Assembly (NCBI RefSeq): GCF_021354595.1
Contig: NZ_JADWYJ010000001.1
Location: forward strand, 1,527,446-1,591,445
Length of the DNA stretch: 64,000 nucleotides
Reading direction: 5' to 3'
Source: Maribellus sp. CM-23
Lineage (GTDB): Bacteria; Bacteroidota; Bacteroidia; Bacteroidales; Prolixibacteraceae
Below the pieces are notes generated by a model that worked only from the letters and a program-made list of their open reading frames with translations, was not told the origin of the DNA and made no database searches. This document shows positions 7,202 to 15,861 of this stretch, piece by piece. The translations under genes and the position numbers were made by a program. Numbering within the stretch: the first letter of the stretch is position 1; the number at the start of each line of letters is the position of its first letter.

Positions 7202-10200
7202 ATGAACATGAGACGATTCATCTATTTACTCATATGGCTGTTGCTTCCCGCCTGGTTATCGGCGCAAACCAATATCTCTGCCGTGGAATATTGGTACGAT
7301 GGCGACTACACTACAGCCAGCCGGCAAACGGTATCAGCTCCGATAGTGAACTATACCGATTTGCTCGATGTAAGCACCCTTGAGCCGGGCCTGCACACCT
7401 TTTCTGTCCGTTTTCAGGACGACAGAGGAATTTGGGGCTCCGTACTCACAAAGTTCTTTACCTATTACCCGGGCTCAAGCCCTGGAATTCGCCAGGTTAC
7501 CGATGTCGAATACTGGTACGATGGCAGTTATTCTACCTCAGTGGTTGTACCACTTTCGCCCGGAGCAAGTGTTGATTTAAATTCGCTGCTTGATGTAGGT
7601 TCGCTGATAAATGGTCTACACACAGTAAGCTGCCGCTTTAAAGACGACCGCGGGATTTGGAGTTCACCACTGATCCGTTTTTTCAAGAAAGACAAAAACA
7701 CCGGCCTTCAGCAGCTTGTAGCACTCGAATACTGGTTTAACAATGATTTCAACAATAAACAAGACACGGTATTTACAGCAACGTCATTGCTCAACCTCCA
7801 TAAAATGCTCGATGTGTCTTCCCTTAACATTGGGTTTCATTTTGTGAGTTTCAGGTTACAGGACGAGCAGGGTAAATGGGGCCCGGTAGCCTCGTGGTAC
7901 TTTACAAAGGAAAATCAGGAAGACTTACCGGAACTTCACCAACTTACTGCTCTTGAGTACTGGTTCAACGGCGATTACTCTACCGTTCAAAACGATCCGG
8001 TTCCGGCAACGCCCTTGCTAAATATCGACACTGATTTAGACGTTTCTGCCTTAAACGACGGCTTACATATGGTGAGTTACCGGTATCAGGATGAAGCCGG
8101 AAACTGGAGTCCTGCCTTTAGCCGCTTGTTTGCAAAATTCACAGCCGAACCGGCTCCTGCAATGCACAATCTGGTTGCGGTGGAATACTGGTTCAACGGG
8201 AACCTTTCTTCGGCAGTAAAAAGTGCAATTCCAACTGGTTCGGAATATTTACTCGACACGCAGCTCGATGTTTCAGCGCTGAGCGACGGATTGCACTCTT
8301 TCACCTGGCGCTTTCAGGATGAAGCCGGGACCTGGAGCCCGGGGATAACACACCTGTTTGCCAAATATGAAGACGAACCAATAACCACAGGCAACAAAAT
8401 AGTTGCTTACCGTTACTGGCCCAATACAGGCATTGGATCAGCCATCGAGGTTGATTTACCAACTCCTGTGGTAACCCTGGCACTTGATGAGCTGGTGGAT
8501 GTTTCATCGCTTCCGGGCGGAACCAACGACATCAGTTTCCAGTTTAGAGATTCCGTCGGAAACTGGAGTAGTGCGCTCACAAAATCCTATACCCAGGATT
8601 ATAACCCACGGGGCACCATAACAGCCCAAACAGATCCGGCATGTAGTAACAGTGTGGTTACATTTACGGCAGAAACTACGGATGTGGACAGTATTTTCTG
8701 GGATTTTGGCGACACTACAGCAATTGTGGGAAGAGCCGCAAGTGAAGATGCTTATCACGCCTACAAAAATGCCGGTGATTTTACTGTTACGGCTACATTT
8801 CTCAATCTCGACAGCGCCTACACAAATACAGCCACAACCACCATAACAGTTCACCAAAACTATGGCGTTTCTGTAGTTGCTCCTGAGGACCTGGTAGCCT
8901 ATTATCCTTTGGATGGTGATGCCACAGATGCCAGTGGAAATGGACACGACGGAGCAGTTAACGGTGCAACGCCTACCGAAGATCGAAACGGAGCGCCAAA
9001 CAGCGCCTATTTGTTTGATGGTAACGATGGTATTCTGATTCAGCACTCCGATGCGTTAAACATGTCAGAAGCACTGAGTTTCTCTTGCTGGATAAAACCT
9101 ACCGTGCTCCAGAACGCTATGATCTTTGGAAAGTCGAACTATACAACGGCAACCAACTATTTGCTGCGGATACAGTCAGACGGCAACCTTCAATGGGAAT
9201 ACAATGGCTACCTGAACACTACAACAAAGCCACTTGAAGCGGATAAATGGTACTACATTGTTGTTACTGCAAATAATCCGGGAGAACACAGACAAATTTA
9301 TGTAAACGGCCAGTTAGTTGCCGAAACAACTTCTTCTTCCGGTCCATTCGGAAGCATTACCAATCCACTGACAATTGGATACGCAAGCCGGGGAGCAGAA
9401 TATTTTAAAGGGGCAATCGATGACTTGAGAATGTACAATAAAGTCTTGTCGCCAGCAGAAATATTCCAGTTATACCAAGGAACTGAAGGCTCCACTCTTC
9501 CACCAATCGAAGCCGAGATTTGCGCAAGTGAAGCACCGTACACTTTTGGTTCACAACAACTCAGCGCAAGCGGAACCTACTACGAAACTTACCCGACAGT
9601 TGATGGATGTGACAGTGTTATTCAACTGAATTTAACCGTGCACCCCATATACAACGACACAATTGGAGATCCATCAAATTCATTGGTTATGGATGATTTT
9701 GAAAGTGGTGCCCTTGGGACACTTCCTGCCGGTTGGGTGATTCGTTACAACGGGACTGGAAATGCTGACCAAAAAATAGTTAACACTCCGGTAAAGTATG
9801 GAGCGCAATCTTTTCAGGTTTCCGGTTCAAGTTGGGCTGCAAATCTATCGAAGCCGGTTTCGACAGTCTACGAAAAATCGACACTGGAAGGCTGGATGTA
9901 TGCAACAAATGTAGCTAGCGGAGGTAGGTGCGGAATGGGATTGGGAAATCCATCAATTGGAAGTTGGGGGGCATTTCTGGGCAGAGTAGAATCTTATAAC
10001 GGCAACCTGATTACCTTTAATTACTCAGGAAGTTCCGGAGGTTACGGAACGCAGTATGTGTTGCAACCAGCTACATCCAATACCTGGTACCATCTTCGAA
10101 TGGAATTTGATTTTTCGACAGGCAAATACAAAGTGTTTGTAAACGGAACACAGGCTACTGGCACTTCGGGAAGCGAGGTGGTTAGCGAGTTTCCTATATT

Positions 10201-12826
10201 AAATGGAGTTACGCCAACTTCTGTTGAGCTGTATGGCAATAGCATGGTTTATTTCGATAACATAAGATTGTATGAAAGCGGGAGTACCGAAATAGTACTT
10301 TGCTCATCCGAAACACCTTATATTTTTGGAAATCAACAATTATCCGAAAGCGGAACCTACACCGAAACCTTCCAAAGCGAATTTGGCTGCGACAGTACCG
10401 TAACCTTGAACCTCACAGTACATCCATCTTACTCCTGGAAAGACACCCTTACCATTTGTGAGGATGCGTTGCCCTATCAGTGGGAGGATTCGACACTCAT
10501 TTCAGCGGGCACTTACTCCCGGGTTTATACTACAGTAAATGGCTGCGACAGTATCTTTCGTTTTACCCTGAACGTAACAGATACTTTCCTGGTAGAACAG
10601 GAATTGGCCCTTTGCGAAAACGATCTGCCTATTGCATTCGGAGCACAAACACTAACTTCAAGCGGAACCTTTACTGAAATTTTTACAGGAAGCAATGGTT
10701 GCGACAGTACAGTGGTATTAACACTCAATGTCCTCGATACTTCGCTGGTTTCGAAAGAAGTTACCATTTGCGAAAGTGAACTGCCGTATACAATCGGAAC
10801 ACAATCGCTGCTTGCAGGTGGAAATTACCTGGAAGTATTCACCCGTGACAATGGCTGCGACAGCACGGTAATGCTGACACTCACCGTTTCAGATACTTTT
10901 GTGGTAACCGACACACTGGTGCTTTGCGAAAACGACCTCCCGTATCAGTTTGGAACTCAGTTGCTGCTCTCCTCCGGGAATTACACCGAAGTTTTTGCTT
11001 CAGCAAACGGATGCGACAGTACGGTTAGCCTTGCTTTTACAGCAAACGACACCTTTCTTGTCAGGCAGCAAATGACTGTTTGTGCCAGTGAGTTACCACT
11101 TACTCTGGGGGCACAATCACTTACTGATGCGGGGGTTTATACCGAGGTTTTCTCCGCAACAAGCGGATGCGACAGCACCGTGGTTCTTTCACTAACAGTG
11201 AACGATACCTTTGATGTGGCAGACACAGTCAGCGTATGCGAAAACAATTTGCCCTATCCGTTTGGTTCGCAAGAGCTTTCAGTCGACGGAATCTATACCG
11301 AACTGTTCACCTCTTCGGCGGGATGCGACAGCACCGTAACACTGGTATTCTCGGTAAGCGACACATTTGCTTTGGCCTATTCCGATACCATTTGCGAAAA
11401 CGACTTACCCTACCGGTTTGGAGGTCAGTCGCTCACCATATCCGGAACGTATACCGAAACCTTCCCGGCCATAAATGGTTGCGACAGCGTAGTTACTCTT
11501 TCTCTTACGGTACATCCGGCTTACCGTGCCACTATAAACGTTACGGTGGGCATTAGTCAGTTACCATACCTGTTTGGAACACAGCAAATACGGCAACCAG
11601 GAATTTATACGCGTAACCTGCAAACGGTAAACGGCTGCGACAGCGTTATCGTTCTCAACCTAAAAGTAAAAGACGATATTCCGCCTGAGGTTGTCTGTAA
11701 CCCAATGGAGCTAACACTTTCAGCAGATGGAAATTATTCATTAACAGAAGCTGACGGGGACCTGATTTCCAACGGAACAACCGACAATATCACGTCGTAT
11801 ACTAACCTTGACATCCAGGTTTCGCCTTCGTTCTTTACTTGTGAGAATCTGGGTGAAAATACCGTAACACTAAGTGTAAAAGACCAGGCCGGGAACATTG
11901 CCAGTTGCCAAACCACCCTCACAGTATTGGCAGCAGGAATTCAGCCTTCCATTGACGAGATTCCGGCGGTAAGCATTTTTGAAGATGAATCTGTGAAAAT
12001 AACGATCAACGGGATATCAGGAGGAACCGTTTGTGAACCGGGGCCGGTAACTGTTGATGCCAGTTACTCCAATACCGGGTTAATCGCAGAGCTTGAGGTC
12101 GATCACCAGCCGCTCGATTCAACAGCAGAACTAAGCATTTCTCTGAATCCGGATCAATCGGGAACAGATACCATCCGGGTTTCGGTGGAAGATGCTTCCG
12201 GCGAAATCACTATGCGTAAATTTCTGCTGACGGTTATCCCTGAAAACGATCCTCCTTACCTGCTAAGTTGGCTGAATGACGAAACAATGATAGCCAACGA
12301 CACACTTGGATTGGTTCTGAACAAAAAAGAACTGTTTGGCGACATCGATGACAGCACGCTGGTATTTGAAGTACGCACCGACAAGGGTATTTTGCCGGAT
12401 TGGATCCAAACAGAGGAAGACCTGGATACCTATACAATCACCTTCACCCCGGCATCAGCAGACACGGGTTGTGTGAACATTGTTGTACATGGAAGCGATC
12501 GTGCCGGTGCCAGCATTACCGATACCTTCGAACTTTGCGTATCTGTGCTGGTTGGCATCAGTGAAATCGACAACGATCGTTTGGGTGTCAGTTTATATCC
12601 TAACCCAACCCGGGGACAGGTAACAATTGAGTTCAGAAATCCTTTGCAAGAACAGGTTGAACTTCTTGTTTTAAACTTGGCCGGCAGCGAATTAATTCGT
12701 AAAACCTATCAGAACGGCGAACAAATGATTTTCGACATTTCTGATCAGGCAAGCGGAACCTATTTGGTTGTCATGCACATCAATAAAAAGCGGATCGTCA
12801 GAAAATTAATTCTTGACAAAAAGTAG
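7202..12826 (+). CDS. Giant multidomain T9SS-exported repeat protein (probable adhesin)
   Basis: A 1,874-residue exported protein. The ATG at 7202 begins the signal peptide (MNMRRFIYLLIWLLLPAWLSAQ); an upstream in-frame ATG at 7154 overlaps the preceding gene. Domains in order: six repeats of about 75 residues with core EYWFNGDYST ... LDVSxLxDGLH ... FQDExGxWSP (to about residue 465); a PKD domain (FWDFGDTT, about 468-553); a LamG/concanavalin-like domain (about 558-763); one GCDS repeat; a second jelly-roll-like domain (about 823-1030); nine more GCDS repeats (about 1033-1493; core CENDLPYxFG ... SGTYTExF ... NGCDSTVxLxLxV); Ig/cadherin-like domains; and a T9SS type A sorting domain (LGVSLYPNPTRGQVTIEF region to the end). 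No enzyme motif is seen. A cell-surface adhesin or matrix protein is the best guess. A terminator follows. Confidence 0.9.
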   Translation: MNMRRFIYLLIWLLLPAWLSAQTNISAVEYWYDGDYTTASRQTVSAPIVNYTDLLDVSTLEPGLHTFSVRFQDDRGIWGSVLTKFFTYYPGSSPGIRQVTDVEYWYDGSYSTSVVVPLSPGASVDLNSLLDVGSLINGLHTVSCRFKDDRGIWSSPLIRFFKKDKNTGLQQLVALEYWFNNDFNNKQDTVFTATSLLNLHKMLDVSSLNIGFHFVSFRLQDEQGKWGPVASWYFTKENQEDLPELHQLTALEYWFNGDYSTVQNDPVPATPLLNIDTDLDVSALNDGLHMVSYRYQDEAGNWSPAFSRLFAKFTAEPAPAMHNLVAVEYWFNGNLSSAVKSAIPTGSEYLLDTQLDVSALSDGLHSFTWRFQDEAGTWSPGITHLFAKYEDEPITTGNKIVAYRYWPNTGIGSAIEVDLPTPVVTLALDELVDVSSLPGGTNDISFQFRDSVGNWSSALTKSYTQDYNPRGTITAQTDPACSNSVVTFTAETTDVDSIFWDFGDTTAIVGRAASEDAYHAYKNAGDFTVTATFLNLDSAYTNTATTTITVHQNYGVSVVAPEDLVAYYPLDGDATDASGNGHDGAVNGATPTEDRNGAPNSAYLFDGNDGILIQHSDALNMSEALSFSCWIKPTVLQNAMIFGKSNYTTATNYLLRIQSDGNLQWEYNGYLNTTTKPLEADKWYYIVVTANNPGEHRQIYVNGQLVAETTSSSGPFGSITNPLTIGYASRGAEYFKGAIDDLRMYNKVLSPAEIFQLYQGTEGSTLPPIEAEICASEAPYTFGSQQLSASGTYYETYPTVDGCDSVIQLNLTVHPIYNDTIGDPSNSLVMDDFESGALGTLPAGWVIRYNGTGNADQKIVNTPVKYGAQSFQVSGSSWAANLSKPVSTVYEKSTLEGWMYATNVASGGRCGMGLGNPSIGSWGAFLGRVESYNGNLITFNYSGSSGGYGTQYVLQPATSNTWYHLRMEFDFSTGKYKVFVNGTQATGTSGSEVVSEFPILNGVTPTSVELYGNSMVYFDNIRLYESGSTEIVLCSSETPYIFGNQQLSESGTYTETFQSEFGCDSTVTLNLTVHPSYSWKDTLTICEDALPYQWEDSTLISAGTYSRVYTTVNGCDSIFRFTLNVTDTFLVEQELALCENDLPIAFGAQTLTSSGTFTEIFTGSNGCDSTVVLTLNVLDTSLVSKEVTICESELPYTIGTQSLLAGGNYLEVFTRDNGCDSTVMLTLTVSDTFVVTDTLVLCENDLPYQFGTQLLLSSGNYTEVFASANGCDSTVSLAFTANDTFLVRQQMTVCASELPLTLGAQSLTDAGVYTEVFSATSGCDSTVVLSLTVNDTFDVADTVSVCENNLPYPFGSQELSVDGIYTELFTSSAGCDSTVTLVFSVSDTFALAYSDTICENDLPYRFGGQSLTISGTYTETFPAINGCDSVVTLSLTVHPAYRATINVTVGISQLPYLFGTQQIRQPGIYTRNLQTVNGCDSVIVLNLKVKDDIPPEVVCNPMELTLSADGNYSLTEADGDLISNGTTDNITSYTNLDIQVSPSFFTCENLGENTVTLSVKDQAGNIASCQTTLTVLAAGIQPSIDEIPAVSIFEDESVKITINGISGGTVCEPGPVTVDASYSNTGLIAELEVDHQPLDSTAELSISLNPDQSGTDTIRVSVEDASGEITMRKFLLTVIPENDPPYLLSWLNDETMIANDTLGLVLNKKELFGDIDDSTLVFEVRTDKGILPDWIQTEEDLDTYTITFTPASADTGCVNIVVHGSDRAGASITDTFELCVSVLVGISEIDNDRLGVSLYPNPTRGQVTIEFRNPLQEQVELLVLNLAGSELIRKTYQNGEQMIFDISDQASGTYLVVMHINKKRIVRKLILDKK
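7270..8600 (+). repeat. Six tandem coding repeats (EYWFNGDY type)
   Basis: Six in-frame units of roughly 215-230 bases encode the N-terminal repeats of the giant protein. Units 4 and 5 are most alike; unit 6 is the most diverged (YRYWPNTG instead of EYWFNGD). They resemble a repeat common in Bacteroidota secreted proteins (AEYFFDxDPGxG type). Confidence 0.8.
10300..11690 (+). repeat. Nine tandem coding repeats (GCDS type)
   Basis: Nine units of about 150 bases, each with the core NGCDSTV and a preceding CENDLPY-like segment; a tenth copy lies apart at about 9520-9655, separated by a jelly-roll-like insertion. Unit sequences are diverged at DNA level, so the array is old or selected to stay variable. 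Confidence 0.85.
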
Positions 12827-12840
12827 AGCTAACCACTCAA

Positions 12841-12873
12841 AAGGCGGATTCTTTCGGGAATTCGCCTTTTTTA
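12841..12873 (+). terminator. Rho-independent terminator after the giant repeat protein
   Basis: Stem AAGGCGGATTC / GAATTCGCCTT with loop TTTCGG, one mismatch, followed by a T run at 12868-12876. Confidence 0.85.
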
Positions 12874-12912
12874 TTTTTACCTGCACCTTGTTCTGTTTTG
12901 TATCTTTAGCAT

Positions 12913-14835
12913 ATGAAACGGCTATTAATTCTCCTCAGTCTCTTCGCAATTGCCAGACTTGTCTGTGGCCAAAACGACCCGTTTCTTGTTGATAAAATCG
13001 CGCGTCTGGAACAAAAAAGCCATGCTCAGAAACTGGCTTTTACGGAAAGTCAAGACTATTCTTCCACCGATTTCATTTATCAACGGATGGAGTGGCAGGT
13101 TGATCCGGCCGTGCGCTACATCTCCGGAAAAATTACCAGTTATTTCAAAAGCAAGGTTCCTTCGCTCGATTCCATCCGGATCGATTTGCATTCTGATCTA
13201 CAGCTTGATTCAGTCACCAGTGGAAAAGAACGACTCACCTTTTCCCATTCAGCAAACAAAATAACGATCCGTTTCAACAAGCCTGTACATTTTGAACAGG
13301 TCGATTCTTTTTCGGTTTACTACCGGGGAATTCCACCGAGCAGCGGCTTTCGCTCTTTTGAAGTGAATGTTCATGGCAACCTACAAACTCCGGTTTTGTG
13401 GACTCTTTCGGAGCCTTACGGAGCCATGGAATGGTGGCCTTGTAAACAATCGCTGGCCGACAAAATTGACTCGATCGACATCATCGTAACATCGCCTGAA
13501 GCCTACCGGACGGCCAGCAACGGAATCCTGGTTTCGGAAAAAATCAGCAATAATAAATGCATTACGCACTGGAAACACCGCCACCCGATTGCCACTTACC
13601 TGGTGGCAATTGCTGTTACCAACTACGCCTCGTATTCAGATACCCTGCAACTGGAAGACGGACGCACCATCGATATTCTCAACTACGTTTACCCCGAGAA
13701 CCAGAATACCGCCCGGTTACAAACACCTGTAACGGCAAAGGTGATGGCATTTTACAACCAGTTGGTTGGAGAATATCCTTTTGCGGATGAAAAATACGGG
13801 CACGCGCAATTCGGATGGGGAGGTGGAATGGAACACCAAACCATGAGTTTTATGGGAGGATTTAGTTATGAATTAATTGCACACGAGCTGGCTCACCAGT
13901 GGTTTGGCAATTACATTACCCTCGGAAGCTGGCAGGACATCTGGCTCAACGAGGGATTTGCCACCTACTTAACAGGGCTCTCCTACGAAAACCTCCTACC
14001 CGGATATTGGCGTGTTTGGAAAAAACTGCAAGTCGACAACATCACCGGCCAGCCCGAAGGATCGGTGTTTGTAGACGACACAACCAATGTAAGCCGGATA
14101 TTCAGCGGTAGACTTAGTTACAGAAAAGGCGCCTATCTGTTACACATGCTGCGCTGGATCGTTGGCGACGATGCATTTTTCTCTGCACTGCGCAACTATT
14201 TTCAGGATCCGGAAGTAGCTAATGGCTTTGCAAACACCGGGCAATTTATCCGGCACATGGAAAACGCTGCAGATACCAGTTTCACTGAATTCCTGCAAGA
14301 CTGGTTTTACGGAGAAGGTTATCCTATTTACAGCATCCATTACTCGCAGGAAGCAAACAACGATCTTTCCATCACATTGTCACAAACAACCACTCATTCT
14401 TCGGTTGACCTGTTTGAAATGCCGATACCAATTCGCGTTTACAATGCCGATCATTCTGATTCGGCCGATTTTAGGCTCAACCAGGTAATAAACGATCAAA
14501 CCTTTGTTGTTCATCCCGGCTTTCCGGTTTCCGAGCTCAAAATTGATCCCGATTACTGGCTGGTCTCAAAAACAGCTTTTGTTGTGAATGTTCCGACCAT
14601 TTCGGATACCGGTATCCAAATTTTACCCAATCCTGTGCGGGAGCAGTTAACGCTTCAAATGAGTCCGAATGTTCAGCGTTTGTCTATCCGTATATTTTCG
14701 ATGAACGGGACTTTGGTAAAATCGTTTAACAGCGCTCAAAAAGTGCTGGATGTTTCGGACTTAACAAGTGCGACCTACGTACTGGTGGTGTCCACACAAA
14801 ACAGCGAAATCAAAACCAAATTTATCAAACAGTAA
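12913..14835 (+). CDS. Secreted M1-family metallopeptidase with T9SS sorting domain
   Basis: Exported zinc aminopeptidase-like enzyme of 640 residues. A signal peptide (MKRLLILLSLFAIARLVCG) is followed by the N-terminal saddle domain, the substrate-recognition motif GGGMEHQT (the GAMEN element in the His variant), and the catalytic zinc motif HELAHQWFGN with His324, Glu325, His328 and the third ligand Glu347 in LNEGFATYL. The last 80 residues (IQILPNPVREQLTLQM to the end) form a T9SS type A sorting domain, so export depends on the type IX system encoded 4 kb away. It probably degrades peptides at the surface or outside the cell. Its stop codon directly abuts that of the convergent OsmC-like gene. 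Confidence 0.94.
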   Translation: MKRLLILLSLFAIARLVCGQNDPFLVDKIARLEQKSHAQKLAFTESQDYSSTDFIYQRMEWQVDPAVRYISGKITSYFKSKVPSLDSIRIDLHSDLQLDSVTSGKERLTFSHSANKITIRFNKPVHFEQVDSFSVYYRGIPPSSGFRSFEVNVHGNLQTPVLWTLSEPYGAMEWWPCKQSLADKIDSIDIIVTSPEAYRTASNGILVSEKISNNKCITHWKHRHPIATYLVAIAVTNYASYSDTLQLEDGRTIDILNYVYPENQNTARLQTPVTAKVMAFYNQLVGEYPFADEKYGHAQFGWGGGMEHQTMSFMGGFSYELIAHELAHQWFGNYITLGSWQDIWLNEGFATYLTGLSYENLLPGYWRVWKKLQVDNITGQPEGSVFVDDTTNVSRIFSGRLSYRKGAYLLHMLRWIVGDDAFFSALRNYFQDPEVANGFANTGQFIRHMENAADTSFTEFLQDWFYGEGYPIYSIHYSQEANNDLSITLSQTTTHSSVDLFEMPIPIRVYNADHSDSADFRLNQVINDQTFVVHPGFPVSELKIDPDYWLVSKTAFVVNVPTISDTGIQILPNPVREQLTLQMSPNVQRLSIRIFSMNGTLVKSFNSAQKVLDVSDLTSATYVLVVSTQNSEIKTKFIKQ

Positions 14836-15240
14836 TTACCAGTTGAAACGGATGGTTTGAACCAGGTCGGGGTGCAAACTCAGCGGCACCGGGCTGATTC
14901 CTGCCACACTTTCAACCAGTTGCTTTTCTTCTTCGGTGTAATTCTTCTTTGGAAAGGTGAATTCAACAATCACTTCGGCTACCCGTCGCGGATCGGAAGC
15001 CATGATTTTGGTAACATCCACCTGCGTTCCTTCAATGTCAATACCGTTGTCGCGCGCCTTGATTCCCATGATGGTCATGATACAACTCCCGAGTGCCGTC
15101 GCCAGAAGATCAGTAGGTGAAAAGAACTCGCCCTTTCCGCGATTATCCGTCGGAGCATCGGAAATGACCTTATTCCCCGACTGCAGATGTTCATTTTCAG
15201 TACGCAATTCACCCAAATAAATGGTCTTAATCGTTGTCAT
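14836..15240 (-). CDS. OsmC/Ohr-family protein lacking the second cysteine
   Basis: A 134-residue OsmC-fold protein. The ATG at 15240 is preferred to one 57 bases upstream because family homology begins at MTTIKTIYLGELRTE. Landmarks are SPTDLLATALGSC with Cys53 (first redox cysteine) and the C-terminal region ISPVPLSLHPD. At the position where peroxidatic OsmC proteins have the second Cys (usually xCPVxxxL), this protein has Ser116. A thiol-peroxidase cycle using an intramolecular disulfide is therefore doubtful. It may reduce hydroperoxides differently or serve another role, as suggested for YhfA-type members. It is convergent with the M1 peptidase with no bases between stops. Confidence 0.88.
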   Translation of the reverse strand: MTTIKTIYLGELRTENEHLQSGNKVISDAPTDNRGKGEFFSPTDLLATALGSCIMTIMGIKARDNGIDIEGTQVDVTKIMASDPRRVAEVIVEFTFPKKNYTEEEKQLVESVAGISPVPLSLHPDLVQTIRFNW

Positions 15241-15413
15241 ATAATAAATCTTAACGTTTTTACTTATGCTTAAAGATACAATTATTTGCTGCTTCAATAA
15301 GCTTGAATCCTTTCAGCCGAAACGTATTTTGGTTAACAAAATAAATCCGGCATATCACTTGCTAACACAATTTTATTTATATTCGTGCCACGATAAACTA
15401 AAAAAGTAACACC

Positions 15414-15815
15414 ATGTCGGTTTCCCGTTTTGGAGTTTCGTTGGATGAAGACCTGTTAAAAGCGCTCGACAATTATGTGAGCGACAATGGCTTTGCCAAT
15501 CGCTCCCAGGCCATCCGTCACCTCATTGAAAAAAATATGGTGGAGGAAAAATGGAAATGCGACAATATTGTGGCGGGCGCCGTTGTTTTGGTTTTTAACC
15601 ATGAAAAAGCCGACATCCTCAAAAAATCTTCTGAAATCCGCTTTGCTTATAAAGAGTATGTCCTGTCGTCGCAGGGATTTTACCTGAACGATGAAAATTA
15701 CATGGAAATAACGGCCGTGAAAGGGCCATCAAGGATATTAACCGAAATTTCGGATAAGCTTATTAGCCTGAAAGGCATGCAACACGGGAAACTGGTAATG
15801 AGCAAAGCCGGATAA
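15414..15815 (+). CDS. NikR-like ribbon-helix-helix regulator with a substituted metal site
   Basis: A 133-residue transcription factor. Residues 1-45 form a ribbon-helix-helix DNA-binding domain (SRFGVSLDEDLLKALDNYV, NRSQAIRHLIEK); residues 50-133 form the ACT-like regulatory domain of NikR, with the conserved NHEKAD and MQHGKLV segments. Compared by eye with E. coli NikR, all four high-affinity nickel ligands are changed: His76 to Phe77, His87 to Gly88, His89 to Tyr90, Cys95 to Tyr96. It therefore probably does not sense nickel in the usual way. A TonB-dependent receptor gene starts 46 bases downstream, so the pair forms an operon, and the receptor is the likely target. The true effector is unknown. 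Confidence 0.88.
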   Translation: MSVSRFGVSLDEDLLKALDNYVSDNGFANRSQAIRHLIEKNMVEEKWKCDNIVAGAVVLVFNHEKADILKKSSEIRFAYKEYVLSSQGFYLNDENYMEITAVKGPSRILTEISDKLISLKGMQHGKLVMSKAG

Positions 15816-15832
15816 TTTTTTTTGGCCAAATA

Positions 15833-15860
15833 GTAACACGACTCAAAACAAACGTAACAC
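15833..15860 (+). promoter_or_regulatory. Direct repeat GTAACACG x2, candidate operator before the receptor gene
   Basis: GTAACAC occurs at 15833-15839 and 15854-15860, start-to-start distance 21 bases (two helical turns), both followed by G. A third copy lies at 15406-15412, just before the start codon of the NikR-like gene. This could be the operator of the regulator, but chance or a translational signal is possible. Confidence 0.35.
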
Positions 15861-15861
15861 G

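Noticed and set aside
8504..9046. 180-codon minus-strand open frame inside the giant repeat gene
   Set aside because: Cys/Ile-rich translation without features; antisense shadow of the PKD/LamG region.
10300..11690. Regular repeats that might be a CRISPR array
   Set aside because: Units are about 150 bases, coding, in frame and diverged; no short identical repeats and spacers and no cas genes.
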